This document shows, one piece after another, positions 14,401 through 25,854 of a stretch of DNA of 64,000 bases (position 1 is the first letter of the stretch; every line of letters starts with the position of its first letter). Position numbers and translations under genes: made by a program. The stretch comes from Mangifera indica (taxonomy: Eukaryota > Streptophyta > Magnoliopsida > Sapindales > Anacardiaceae): NCBI RefSeq assembly GCF_011075055.1, contig NC_058145.1, forward strand, positions 6,729,228-6,793,227. Reading direction: 5' to 3'. The notes under the pieces were generated by a model. That model was not told the origin of the DNA and did no database searches. It saw nothing but the letters and a program-made list of their open reading frames with translations.

Positions 14401-16590
14401 TGAAGATGTTTAACAAACTGTTCTCTGTAGCTCTTTTATGCAGCCTTTTTTAATGAAATTATGAGGGAGCATCTTTCTTTGACCATGTCCATGTGCATAA
14501 TTTATCTCTTAGGGATTTCAAGTAACTTTTCAAATTCCACTGAAAAGTACTCTCCATCTGGTTGTTAAACATCGCATATTTGTTAGTGTTGTATCTGTTG
14601 GAAGGAATGTGTCTAGTTTTGTGTGTTCATTTTTTATCTCAGGCAAACCTTGCTCGCTTTTTTTACATTTTCATTATAGCCATGAATTTTTTTTTTCACT
14701 TCATTCCTTTTAACAAATGACCAAATTGATTCTTAAAATCTAATCCTTGACTTTCCAGGGAAACTCTTGAGTGAACTTTTAATTTGAAAGGGATTCCATA
14801 CGTGTAATCTTTATGAAGAGTGAAAAAATTCTAAATGGATTGTCCATTAAGTTGGCTGATTTATATATACATGATGTGGACTCCATAACATCTTTTAAAA
14901 TATAGAGAATCCTTTTCTATAACTTTATCATTTCCCTTACTGTAGAAGGAGTTTGTTGGTATTGTAGCTCCTTTTTAGTGACATTCATTTGGCTTGGGAT
15001 ACTTTTGCTGATTGTTGCTATTAAACAATCCAAGCTTGACCTGGTAAGTACTTGGTCTATGATCTTTTGTTCTTACAGAACTAATCACATATGCCCTTGG
15101 TCTTTTGCAATTGCATCAATTTTGAGGCATTAATATAATGTTATTCATTCATTTTTTCCCATCCTTTAACTATTCTTCTCTGTCAAAATAAAAAAAATGA
15201 CAAATCAAAGAAAAAGAATTAGGTAAATAGAAGATTTAAGAGGCCTGTAACAATCAACACAAAGAAACGTGAACCAACTTTATTTTCTGGCATTCTAATT
15301 GTAACCACAAAGAAGTGTTTCTGAGTTTTACTCTTTCAATCTTTATATAAAGATTGAATCAGAAGATTAAAAAGCTTCCATTTTTCACTTCATTTCATCC
15401 CCTTTTAATTTGGATGAGGAATACACAAAATTTAAAGATACTATATATATATTTTTCAACTATTTATGGTTGGGGTGAGGGTGTTCAATTCAAAAGCTTC
15501 TTCTGTTCTTTTTCGCTTCTGCTAAATCTTAAATAAATCGCTGTTTACTAGCACTTGTATCCTTTAACCAAGTTGTTAATTCTTGTTTTCTTTTTGCAGA
15601 GAAAAGTTGAACTCAATGAATTTGATGCTGTACATGTCCCCAATTGCAGTGATAGTTTTATTGCCCACAGCACTAGTAATGGAGCCCAATGTGTTAGAGG
15701 TCACTTTGTCCCTTGCAAAACAACACAAATTTTTGTGGCTGCTTCTTATCATTAATTCATCAATGGCCTACTCAGCAAACTTGCTAAACTTTTTGGTGAC
15801 AAAACATACAAGTGCACTAACGCTTCAGGTCTAAATCATATGCCTTAATCTTACTTCAATCTTTGTTCTCACTATTCTAGTTATTTGAAATTTATCCTTA
15901 GCAATCAGGAAAGAAAACATTTGCGAGAAATTGTTTGCATAAATAAGTTAGCCCGTACTAATCCCTCTATTTTTAGTAAATCATGAAAAGTGGAAATAGT
16001 ATAGTTATTATTTGGCAACAGGTATATTATCACTCTACATCTGATACTTAGCCTCATTCGGGTCTGGGCCTGATCTATGGTTTAAATTATCGATCTGTCA
16101 TATTCATTGTGCAATGTCATTTGTGTGCAGTGGCTCCTGGTCCCCTTTCTGAAGGATGGATGGATTTTTAGGAAGCTAAACTAACCATTTCCCATGGATG
16201 CAAACATTTGGAAAGCAACTATGTTTAATAGCTTTTTTGAGTATAGTGTTATAATTGAAAAACATGTGCAGAAATCCAAGGGCTAAAGGGAACTCCATTT
16301 TTCGGCTACATTTCTGAAAGTATATGGGGTTGCTCTACAGCCTCATTCATGCATACTTTACCTAATGGCAAAAGCAATATGTTTTATTTATTTATTTATT
16401 CTGTTCTTAAATTCGTATTACAGTAGTTTGGCTTTGTAATCAGGTATTGGGCAATGCAAAGGGTGCTGTGGCTGTTGTAATCTCAATACTCCTGTTCAGA
16501 AACCCTGTGACGTTCATCGGAATTGCTGGTTACACAATGACGGTTATGGGGGTGGCTGCATATGGAGAAGCAAAGCGGCGATTTAGGTGA
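11498..16590 (+). CDS. nucleotide-sugar / triose-phosphate translocator family transporter, four exons
   Basis: Coding exons: 11498-11950, 13596-13699, 15600-15828, 16444-16590. All introns are GT-AG (1645, 1900 and 615 bp; phases 0, 2, 0), giving 310 residues. The start ATG at 11498 has context CAAAACAATGTC, and the frame matches the family N-terminus ([16 protein letters not shown]). Other family blocks are [98 protein letters not shown] and a basic EAKRRFR tail. Length and blocks fit the plant KV/A/G branch of the TPT/EamA superfamily, about ten membrane spans. From memory the closest Arabidopsis relatives are At5g04160 (UUAT1, a Golgi UDP-uronic acid transporter) and its neighbours At3g10290, At3g11320 and At5g05820. 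The likely job is moving UDP-sugars into the Golgi for pectin or xylan synthesis; the exact substrate is inferred. The gene looks intact. Confidence 0.93.
11951..13595 (+). other. intron 1 of the transporter gene
   Basis: Donor GTATGT at 11951, acceptor GGCAG ending at 13595. AT-rich. It contains a poly-A run near 12235-12248. TGGTATCAAGG at 12731 resembles an LTR-retroelement primer site, but I could not trace a retroelement around it. No ORF of interest. Confidence 0.85.
13700..15599 (+). other. intron 2 of the transporter gene
   Basis: Donor GTAAAT at 13700; pyrimidine-rich acceptor TTTTTGCAG ending at 15599. The 60-codon frame at 15354-15536 is intronic and shows no family features. No insertion boundaries recognised. 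Confidence 0.85.
15829..16443 (+). other. intron 3 of the transporter gene
   Basis: Donor GTCTAA at 15829 follows CAG; acceptor AATCAG ends at 16443. Splicing is phase 0 and joins LTLQ to VLGNAKG, a block continuous in the family. No other feature seen. Confidence 0.85.
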
Positions 16591-16760
16591 ACAGTGAACA
16601 TTCACTGGTTGCAGAAGTTTGATTGTTTTGTTGTGATGAAGAGGATAGCCAAGTAAAGGGAGAGGGGAGGGGAGAAGAGTACCATTTTTATAAAATGTAC
16701 ACAAACTTATATGCCTTTGTTTTGCATTCTATTCTATTCTATTCTATCTTCTTTGATTCA
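16591..16760 (+). other. probable 3' UTR of the transporter with ATTCT repeat
   Basis: Follows the TGA at 16588-16590. It includes a short pentanucleotide microsatellite (ATTCT, about four units, 16726-16746). I did not find a canonical AATAAA signal, so the true end is unknown. The 73-codon minus-strand frame at 16483-16704 is an antisense shadow of exon 4 and this region. Confidence 0.45.
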
Positions 16761-17796
16761 GAGGCTCTATTGAATTCGTAAGAGCAAAGAATAACCATAT
16801 TACAGGCAAGGGAGTTGATAGTGTCCAAGTGATCTTGTTTAATTTGTAGTTCAAAAATTAATTATTATAATTTAAGATATTATCTAAAATCTCAAATAAA
16901 AGTGGTTAATTGTTTTTGCTTCTTGTATTCTTGATATTACAGAGCAAGCTTTTCTTATTATGGATGGATTCAACAGTCTTACATCATTTAAGCCTCTTAG
17001 GAAGAAAGAATGTAATTTTGGTTGGTTGACTCATTAGTATTTAATATAAAATTTTTTACATAAGGATTTGTTTGTGAGTAGAACTATATGTACCATATGA
17101 TTCAATTCAATTTTAGCTCAAAATGGATAATACTTAGTTTAGAAATACGTAACATAATCAACTAAATAAATGTATTTTTATAAAGTCCTATGATTTTTGG
17201 ATTATTATATTAATAAAATAATGTCTCTAGATTTGGTTGTCTAACATTTTAGTTGTATGATTTGTCTCATTGGAAGCAATTAGGCATTAAATCTTCAAAC
17301 ATTTTGGGAATTAAGTTAGTAATATTGACTTCTTAAAATTAAGATGTTAAAAAATCATATTTTTATATATTACTAATATAACATTATAATTTTAGGTAGA
17401 GCTTCATTATATAACAAATTTCTATTTTAATTACTATATTTAACATAAAAAAATAATTATACATAAAAGTCGGTCACCTAAATTGGGACTTAGGTGATCC
17501 AAAAAAAATGTCAGAATTGGACTTCAAATAATTTCAATGGAGTGAGATGCCAATATGAATAATTTAAACCGGAAAAAATATGGCATTAGACAAGGGTGTG
17601 CACGATATAGTTTTGTGTGATTTAAAAATTTTTTTAAATCAAACTGGAAAAAAAGGGTTGGAAAAATTTCAAACAAAAAAAATATGATTTTATTCAGTTT
17701 AGATTATGATTTAAATATATTAAAATTTATTTACTTTCAAAATAATATTGAATTATAGTTATATAAAATATGAAATAAACATACAAAACAAACATG

Positions 17797-17798
<2 letters not shown>
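16761..17798. other. intergenic, no gene recognised
   Basis: AT-rich downstream sequence of the transporter, without ORFs or repeats that I can define. Confidence 0.45.

Positions 17799-17859
<61 letters not shown>
17799..17859. repeat. (AT)n microsatellite, about 61 bp
   Basis: About 30 uninterrupted AT units. It lies about 100 bp left of the outer Sirevirus 3' LTR. Confidence 0.95.
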
Positions 17860-17862
<3 letters not shown>

Positions 17863-17957
17863 AACATGTAAAAAATGACAACATAAATATAAAAAACAAG
17901 TTATGTAAACCTTTGATTTAATTATTTGGTGGTGTAATTTTATTTTTTGAAACTATT

Positions 17958-19550
17958 TGATAAACACATTTATAATGGCTAATATGAACCTAGAGAAATG
18001 GGGGGTGGGGGGACGGGGTGAATAGGTTCTTAAAAAAAAATTTTCTCAGCGACTAAGTTTATGCAAAACAATAATAAATAGCAAAACAACAATGAATAAT
18101 TAGAACAAAAATCTACAAAGCACAACGATAATAAATAATAATAACAGAGTAGAATTATTTAGTGCGTAACAATAATAAATAAGTGAAAGTAATCAATGCA
18201 AAACAACTTAAGTAATTAATCATGTAACAACCAACGAGAATTAAAGAGTTAAGTAGTAAAACGCAATTTTAGAGTGGTTTAGAGTTTTCTTTTACAAGCC
18301 TCCTATATCCACTTCTCCAAACAAATTCCCTTAGAGTTTTACAATCTCCTAGAAATTTTCTACATGTAGTATATCTAGGATTGCGCTCACTACACTAGTT
18401 GATATGGGATTGCTCCTAAGAGGTTTGATTACAAAGAGGTAAAAGTTTTGAATACCTCTATAAGGTTGTAAACACAAGATGAGTGCACTTAATCTCTCAA
18501 ACAATGAAGTGAAAGCTTGGCGAGAGTTAAAGAGAATTAAAGTCTATTTGGTTTTTCCTTTTTGTGTGTAAAATGTCAAACCTTTTACTCTTCTATCCAA
18601 TCTCAATTTATAAAGCTAGGTTATTAGGTTGAGTAGTGTTTCGTTGGGATTAAGTTGCGAAGAAGGCCTGGATTAAAGTTTCTACAAATAACTTTAATTG
18701 CTCAATGGATAGCTTTAAATACACTCAACACAAGTAACATATCCAAGTCACAAGTGGCTTGCTTCATTTTTTATGTTTAGTAAAAATAATCTAGAAGCTT
18801 GAACAAGTACATGTTGACTTGCACACGGTTGATGTACAGGTTTGATTTTATATAAGATAAAGAGGTACACAGTTGAACTAGAGTGCAACAAGATTGGAAG
18901 GTTTTGAAAAATTGTACAGTTAGGATGATTTTACACATGTCAAAGCTGGATTGAATTATGTGTCACGATTGGGAGGTTTTGAGAAACTACACAACTAGAA
19001 GGATTTTACACATGTCAAAGCTAGATTAAATTATATGTTATGACTAGAACTATTTCTTGAGTGTCATGATCGGGACATATATGTCATGTCTAGGATCATG
19101 TCTTGATGTTAGCAAGGAACCACGATTGGACAAGTGGCATGGCATGGCTGGAAAGTGTCAAAACTAGGACACTTTTAAGGGTAACAATGCATATGGCTTG
19201 GACACATTGCATGGCATGAGGGGAAAGTGTCATGGATGGGATACTTTTAACGGTAGCAATGAATATGGCCTAGACACGTGCCTTGCATGGCATTTATTAG
19301 GAAAGTGTCACGGTTGGGATGTTATGAGAACATCATGACGAAACCTTCGCTCTTTTAGGTCATTTTTATTTAAAGAACACTGAACAGTTAATGCACGGCT
19401 TGGTCACGAGAAGGTGCGATCAATATTTTCTTGTTTCAGATTTATCTATAAATTTTACACTTTATCCATTTTGTAATGCATTCATACATTATTTGGATCT
19501 GTTAGCATATTAAACTTACGTTTTTATCATCATCAAAATATTAAGGTACA
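17958..19550 (-). repeat. 3' LTR of the outer Sirevirus
   Basis: Aligns along its length with 45352-46929. Shared blocks include TAATGGCTAATATGAACCTA, GAATAGGTTCTTAAAAAAAA, the GAGTTAAAGAGAATTA region and CATATTAAACTTAC. On the minus strand it begins TGTACC right after a polypurine tract and ends ATCA. Two to three tandem repeats of about 75-80 bp lie at 18880-19330, in the part that corresponds to U3. Divergence from the 5' LTR is high, so the insertion is old. Confidence 0.8.
18880..19330 (-). repeat. tandem repeats in the U3 part of the Sirevirus LTR
   Basis: Imperfect tandem units. One pair shares GGTTTTGA followed by GGATTTTACACATGTCAAAG (18898-18952 and 18969-19023). A second pair shares GGAAAGTGTCA, GGACACTTTTAA-like and AGCAATGAATATGGC-like blocks (about 19150-19215 and 19220-19275). 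The same arrangement recurs in the other LTR at about 46310-46660. Repeats in U3 often act as enhancer units in retrotransposons; that role is not shown here. Confidence 0.6.
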
Positions 19551-19566
19551 ATAATCTTCCCATTTT
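19551..19566 (-). other. polypurine tract next to the 3' LTR of the outer Sirevirus
   Basis: The minus strand reads AAAAATGGGAAGATTA directly before the LTR start TGTACC. A second tract, AAAAAGGGGGAG on the minus strand, lies at 19721-19732. Repeated polypurine tracts are a reported Sirevirus feature, and the inner Sirevirus here has them too. Confidence 0.6.
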
Positions 19567-20002
19567 TGATTGATAACAAAAACTTAGTTCACAGAAAAAA
19601 TATAATACAAAGTAAGAAATTTAAATTTGTATCACAGTTATTCCCTCTCATTTTGAGCCAAAAAAAAAAAAAAAAAATTGACAGAGTTTCTCTTATATCT
19701 TGTAATCCTTTAACTAATTTCTCCCCCTTTTTGTTAGCAATCAAATACCAGTATTAAACAAAAAATACCAAGCACTAAACAATGTTAAACAAAATTAATA
19801 TGGAATGACAATCAAGCAGAAATATTGGTGTTCAATATCATATATAATAATCAAGAATCAACATCAAAACATAGCAAAAAAATAAAATAAGAACCCAGAT
19901 TATGAAGTGCAAAATGCAATAATATGAAATGCATGATCATGGATGACAATTCATCCAATTACAAACTTCTTGCTAAAAGCTCTCGTGATCCTCTCTTAAG
20001 CA

Positions 20003-21140
20003 TTATTGTTTAAGCATGATGTGATTTTGCCTTTCATGAATTCCATCCAAACGAAGATGTAGAGCTAGAAACCTTTCACTCATGAAACTCATCATACTAG
20101 TATATTGAATTTGGAACAGGTTCATCATTTCTTCACGTTCCATTTTGGGTTGCTTTTGAATCCAGGAGCTCGATCTTGGAATATCATGAGATGCTAGAGG
20201 AACATTCACTTGATACTTAGGAGGAAATTGTTTGTCTTTACAGTCAATAATTCTTTGATGCCTTGGACGGTAAGCTTTGAATCTGTAGCCTCCTTGATTA
20301 GTTCTTTCAATTGATTCAATCTTTATCAAGGATTGAGCTGAAAGAAGGTCTAAATCTCTAAATTTGATAAGGTAGTCTGGATATTCTATTGCTAGGTTTA
20401 ATCCAAGTTATATTGCAATGAATGATATGATCATACCAAATTGAATTGCATGATCATTAGTTTTAATGAGGTACAATTGATGGATAAGCCAACGAATAGT
20501 ATCAACTTGAATTCTATGTTGAGCAGCAAATATCAATTATTAGTCATGAATTGAAACAAATTCATTTCAGTTTGTTAGGGTATAGGTAATTAACCTATGA
20601 AGTACCCTATAGATTGGGTTATTCAACTTTCTGGACTTAAAAAGATATGAATCATAAATTTCTCGACCTCCTAACTCATTCCAAACAACGGAGTGATTAA
20701 AGTTTTTTAGAACACTCAATATTCCATCACAATCACATTCTAACCACTTGGCTAACATTTCTAAAGTAACAGTATAATTTTTACCATGCAATCTAAATTT
20801 CATAGTAAAATCTATAATGTGATGTTCGACATCCATTCCCACTTTTAAATAATTGTAAAACTCGTAAACTAGATTTTTATATACGTCAAGTCTTATGAAA
20901 AATAGGTTTCTCCATTTCATCCTATTTACTATTTTCATAAACTCATTAGCAATACCAATCTCCTCTAAAATAGGCAAGAACACATTCTTTCCCACAAAAA
21001 ATTTTCTATTTCTAATTTCATTCAAGCACTCTTTCTAGTCATAATTTTCAACAAGGATATTGCAATATGAACGAGAAGTACCTGAATTCTTTGTTGACCT
21101 AGGTTGTCTAGTTCTTTGAGCTATGAAGTTAAAGCACAAT
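20003..21140 (-). pseudogene. env-like ORF of the outer Sirevirus, broken
   Basis: Downstream of pol and upstream of the 3' LTR. Open pieces lie at 21025-20567 (152 codons) and 20329-20003 (108 codons), with frame breaks and stops between them. An RTRQPRS-type start (about 21120-21100) matches the opening SARRSPRPSRH of the inner Sirevirus ORF. Parallel blocks follow: VYKNLVYEFYNYL, FRLHGKNYTVTLEMLAKWL, NNPIYRVLHRLI and HRIQVDTIRWLIHQL. This resembles the plant-transposon-protein domain often called env-like in Sireviruses. No signal peptide or clear membrane span is visible, so an envelope role is unproven and its function is unknown. The stops make it non-functional. Confidence 0.6.
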
Positions 21141-21379
21141 AATAAAACTTGAATTGCCGATGATACAAATTTGTGAGAACCATGATAAAAACTTGAACTT
21201 GTCAACAAGAAGCTTTGGTGAATAGATGCATGATGACGTGAGTATGCTTTGAGTATTGTCCTTGTGAGAATTTTATGAGCAAAAATAGAGCAAAGATGAA
21301 GGAAATATATGTCAACAAGGAGAATGAATAGAAAATTTAGGAGTTTGGAAAAAAAATAAAGATAGACATGTGACACTAA

Positions 21380-22390
21380 ATGACAATATATATATATTTT
21401 ATTTTATTTTAAATAAATAAATAAAGGAGCATTGTCACTGGTGGCATGTTTTACATGCACACTATGACACATGTAACTTATTATATATATAATTTAAAAA
21501 ATATATATAATATATTTAAACATATGCATAGATGTGATAGAATAAAATAATGAAATAATATATGTATGTAAATAATAAGTTCATATAAGCATTGTGAATT
21601 TCTAGCCAGAGATCACATTGAGTCAGCTATGCCAAAAATCATTTTTAGTAGATGCTTTTTCTTTCTAAAGTAGCAGAGTTGATTTTTGTCACGCCTAGAA
21701 CATAAATAGATGGTCGTGCAAGCTAAATAAAATTTTGAAGACTTTACGTATCAAAGTTTTCCATACAATCATAGTAGAAACCTTTGCAACAAAAAAATTT
21801 TATAGACTAAGTTCAACAGAAAAATGTGTAATCAAAATATCTCAAAAACATGAAATTTGAATATTTTGATTGAATTAAGGAAATTTGATATAATTCAAGA
21901 TTCGATCAATTTTGAACACAAGTTCGAATTGATTCATCTTGAATTCACATTATGTATTTATACCGTGTAAACGGAAATGCATTTTCAAATGATCGCAAAA
22001 CATCTACATTCATCTTAACAAGCACAAATATCACACAATCAATCAAGAAAACATAATAAAGTTAACACAATCAAGATTTGACACAATCAATCAAGATAAC
22101 ATAATAAAGTTAACACAATCAAAATTTATATCAATGAGAGCATTAAACACCTACTTGATTTGCGTTGATTATACCAATGATGTGATCCATGGAAGACCAA
22201 GAACATGTGATCCAATAATGAAGGATTATGACAAGAATGTGGTAGGCTAGATAGCATTGAAAACATTAAAGACATAAGCTAAAAGGTAAGAAGCATGATA
22301 TGACAGTCAAGGATGACATGACAAATGACGTGGAAAGCATCAAACACATGGGAAATGATATGGCACATCCTTGGTGACGTTTTTTACTTG
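21380..22390. other. no gene recognised; AT-rich inter-ORF sequence
   Basis: Lies between the env-like ORF and the sequence after RNase H in the outer Sirevirus. It has a TA-rich patch near 21480-21520 and a short direct repeat near 22030-22130 (ACACAATCAA blocks). Part of it may be foreign insertion, because the pol-to-env spacing here is about 2.2 kb against about 1.1 kb in the inner Sirevirus. Confidence 0.4.
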
Positions 22391-22393
22391 ACA

Positions 22394-22822
22394 AAATATG
22401 AAATGGAAGCATGATTAGGCAAAAATTCTTGTGAAGAAAGGAAGAGAATTCAACTGAAATTCAGTTTCCTAGTAGTTCTAGTTGTTTAGGAGTTTTATTT
22501 GTTTTAAGAGTCTTTGTTTTATTTTTTTTAGGAATTATAATTACAATTACATTAAGATTATTATTTAAGATTATTATCTTATTTAGAATGAAATTGTTAT
22601 TATCCAATATGAAATGGAAGCATGATTAGGCAAAAATTCTTATGAAGAAAGCAAGAGAATTCAACTGAAATTCAGTTTCCTAGTATTTCTAGTTATTTAA
22701 GAGTTTTATTTGTTTTAAGAGTCTTTGTTTTATTTGTTTTAGGAATTATAATTACATTAAGATTATTATTTAAGATTATTATTTAAGATTATTATCTTAT
22801 TTAGAATGAAATTGTTATTATC
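22394..22822. repeat. tandem duplication of an about 211-bp unit
   Basis: AATATGAAATGGAAGCATGA starts both units (22394 and 22606). Both run through GAATTCAACTGAAATTCAG and TTAGAATGAAATTGTTATTA. They differ at few sites, plus an extra ATTATTTAAG-type step in the second. Sequence on the right, with GGCTATAAATAATC near 22884 and a following leader-like stretch, looks like an LTR promoter on the plus strand. The duplication may therefore lie in a solo LTR inserted in the outer Sirevirus; I could not define its ends. Confidence 0.75.
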
Positions 22823-23279
22823 CTAAAGATCATGATTGTTATTATCCTAGAGATTATGTGTGTTATTATCCTATTCAAACTAAGGCTATAAATAATCATG
22901 TAACCTTGGGATAGATGAGACACAATGGCTTAATAAAATTGTGAGATCTTTTGTCTTGGTTCTTTTGAGAACTTATGAATTTATCAAGAATATTTTCTTA
23001 TGAGGTTCAAATATGACTTATCACTCTCTTTCTTTTCTATTATAGAGTGTGACGTCAACTTATACTTTTGGTTCATGTCAATTATAGATATCAGGTCATT
23101 GTTTTTATATTTTTGGTTCATGATTATCCATAATTATTGGGTCAAAGGTTTTAAACTTTTGGTTCATGTCAATTATAGGCATTGGGTTAAGGTTTTCTTT
23201 AATTTGATATCTGATTTAGCATTTATGGGTTCCTAGCTTCCTTGCTTGCGTGTAAGGTCTCATAGTTCATTTGTAAGGT

Positions 23280-24493
23280 TTGCATTAACCAAGTTCTCTT
23301 TGGATAAAACAAAAACGATCCTTATCAAGAGACTTAGTAAAAATGTCAGCAAGTTGATAGTTAGTATCAATAAATTCAATCTGAATATCATCCTTACTGA
23401 CATGATCACACAAAAAGTGATGTCTAGTATCCATATGCTTTGTCCTAGAATGCAAGATAAAATTTTTGGAAAATTGAATGACACTTGTATTGTCACAAAA
23501 GATTGGGATGTTGTTTATTTCAAAGCCAAAATCCATAAGTTGTTGTCTCATCCATAAGAGTTATGCATAACAACTAGTTACGAAATCATATTCGGCTTCC
23601 CTAGTAGATGTTGCCACTTTATTTCTTTGAAAACCAAAAGACAAGCATGTTACCTAAAAACTGACAAGTGTCACTCGTGCTTTTCCTATCTATTTGATAT
23701 CCTCTAAAATTAGCATACGAAAATGTTTGTAATTTGAACAAGGATCCCTTAGAGTACTATAAACCAACATTTGGGATTTCCTTAAGATATCTCAAGATTT
23801 GTTTTATGGCGTTTAGATGCAATTCCTTAGGATTCGCTTGAAAATGTGCACACATGTATACACTAAACATGATATTGGGCCTAGATGCAGTTAAATACAA
23901 TAATGCACCTATCATGCTTCTATATTCTTTGGTATCAACACTTTTACCTCCCTCATTTATATCCAATTTCAGAGAAATAATCATGGAAGTGGGTTGCTCT
24001 TTGGCATCTTGCATGTTGAACCTTTTGAGAAGGTCTTTGACATATTTGGCTTGATTGAGCAAAATCTCTTCCTTTGTTTGTTTGATTTGAAATCTTATGA
24101 AATAACTGAAGTCCTCTATCATGCTTATTTCAAAGTCACCTTACATTAGCTTAGAAAAATCCCTACAAAGAGACTCATTAGTAGTATTGAAGATGATGTC
24201 ATCAACATAAATTAAAGTAATTAAAATGTCTTCCTTATGCCTTTTTATAAATAAGGTGGTATCCACATTTCCTTTTGAAAAATCATTTTTAATTAAGAAA
24301 AAACTTAATCTTTCATACCAAGCTCTAGAAGCTTGTTTTATACCATGTAAAACTTTTCTTAACTAAATGCATGATTGGGAAATTTATGGTTTTTAAAACT
24401 AGAAAGTTGTTCAACATAGACCTTTTCTTGAATAAAACCATTTAAAAAGACACTTTTAACATCTATTTGAAATAATTTAAAATCAAAATGACA
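23280..24493 (-). pseudogene. RT and RNase H of the outer Sirevirus, truncated and broken
   Basis: On the minus strand the remaining RT begins [20 protein letters not shown] (24493-24434). The catalytic LITLIYVDDIIF follows near 24210-24175, then QAKYVKDLLKRF, RSMIGALLYLTASRP and, in RNase H, IPIFCDNTSVIQFSKN, HSRTKHMDTRHHF and NYQLADIFTKSL. Stops separate the open pieces 24610-24359, 24122-23757 and 23551-23285. Sequence before the cysteine at 24493 is not Copia but Gypsy LTR, so integrase and the first part of RT are absent. In the inner Sirevirus the same motif is [16 protein letters not shown], showing that the two are related lineages. Confidence 0.85.
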
Positions 24494-25266
24494 CATAGAT
24501 GTGCATAGGGTCATACAAGGCTGTGTGTCATGAACTAGAATTCGCACTTTAAGGTATCTACGTTTCTTCGATTGCAATTTCGATAAGATCACTTTTTCTA
24601 AGGCATACATAGAAGTCTTTATACACCTTAAGCATGATATTTACATATCTTATTTGACCAAAGTACACATACATGGTTCTAAGGCGTCAGTCAAGACAAA
24701 ACATAAAACATTCATACAATCAAGAGATTAGACATACATATAACTCTTCATATCCTCATATAATATCAAATTTATCAACTAGATCATCTCTACTATATCT
24801 AAACATCTCTTGATCATATATATAACAGAAAAATCCAAAGATTACATGATCAAACAAGGGAAACCACTCCACTTATTTAGATTCCAATGAAAATGCTTCC
24901 TTTGCACAGCTATAGTGATTCTGATAATCACTGGTGGCTCCATAGGTGACCAAAATACCTCTTATTTCTCTTACACTTGTTATGAAAGATAATCCAAAAG
25001 AGTTAGGGTTATCACATTTTTATTTTATCTTCAAGATATGATACACGGGCGTGTACATATACACGCTCGTGTGTCTAGTTGCATAATTAAGGCAACTTTC
25101 AATTTCACTATGATTATAATCTAGTCCACTAATTTTACTTTTTGTTCACCATACACAACCATGTATGCCTTTATACATGGATATGTACCTTTGAAAATCA
25201 TTAATCATCGAAGTTAAAACTAGGAAAAAGATTAAAATGCCCTTAGGCTTAGCTGTGGGTGTTACA
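24491..25266 (-). repeat. truncated 3' LTR of the chromodomain Gypsy
   Basis: Aligns with 41611-42407 of the 5' LTR. Shared blocks include TTCATACAATCAAGAGATTA, TAATCTAGTCCACTAATTT and TAAAATGCCCTT. Similarity ends abruptly at ACACAT (24491), where Copia RT coding begins. The 5' LTR continues about 1.35 kb further. The 3' LTR carries the self-complementary ACACGGGCGTGT at 25043-25054. Confidence 0.85.
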
Positions 25267-25280
25267 ATTCTCCCCCCAAA
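25267..25280 (-). other. polypurine tract of the chromodomain Gypsy
   Basis: The minus strand reads TTTGGGGGGAGAAT immediately before the LTR start TGTAACACC, the expected site for plus-strand priming. Confidence 0.8.
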
Positions 25281-25849
25281 TATGAATTTCATCCTTAAAA
25301 TTCACTCAAATAGATGTGGGAACCTTTACCACACATCTTTCTCAACCTACCATGTGGTCTCTTTAGTTCAGTGATTCTTCCAAAGAACATTTACTAAGGG
25401 AACTTACTTATGTTTGAGCTCATTAACTTGCCAATCTAATATCTAAACTAGACGTTCCTCGTAGACCGGATCATCTTTTAGCTCGACATCCCTAATATTG
25501 AGTATACGGGTGGGGTCACTGATATACTTATGTAACAATTATACAAAGCCTTGTAAGGAGTCATCTTAGTAGTTGTCTAGTAACTATTATTATAAGCAAA
25601 CTTTATCAGTGGTAACACATCTACCCAACTCACTCCTCTATCCAGGTAACAAGACTTTAACATGTCCTCGATCACCTGATTAACTTTTTTACCTTGCCCA
25701 TTATTTTGGGGAAGATATGATGTGCTAAATACCAATCTCATACTCAAGGATTTCTGCATACTTTGCCAAAATGTCAAGACAAATCCAGTGTCTCGATTTG
25801 ATACTATCATCTTAGTTTCCCTATGAAGTTTGACAATCTCGTTCACATA
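25281..25849 (-). pseudogene. Gypsy integrase core end and chromodomain, broken
   Basis: The minus-strand open piece 25846-25577 encodes the integrase core with NRDTGFVLTFWQSMQ, STSYLPQNNGQGKKVNQVIEDML and VLPLIKFAYNNSY. These carry the second aspartate; the third catalytic acidic residue, usually E in GQSE, is K here. After stops comes ILDWQVNELKHK..VPLVNVLWKNH....TTW (about 25480-25360), a degraded chromodomain. The reading continues without loss across the inner Sirevirus into 36412 onwards. Confidence 0.8.
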
Positions 25850-25854
25850 GATCT
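25850..25854. repeat. left target site duplication of the inner Sirevirus (GATCT)
   Basis: GATCT directly precedes the LTR start TGTTGA and recurs directly after the 3' LTR end at 36407-36411. Five base pairs is the usual Copia duplication length. Confidence 0.95.

Noticed and set aside
15354..15755. Small frames near transporter exon 3
   Set aside because: They are intronic or out of frame with the exon; the family alignment supports the exon frame starting at 15600.
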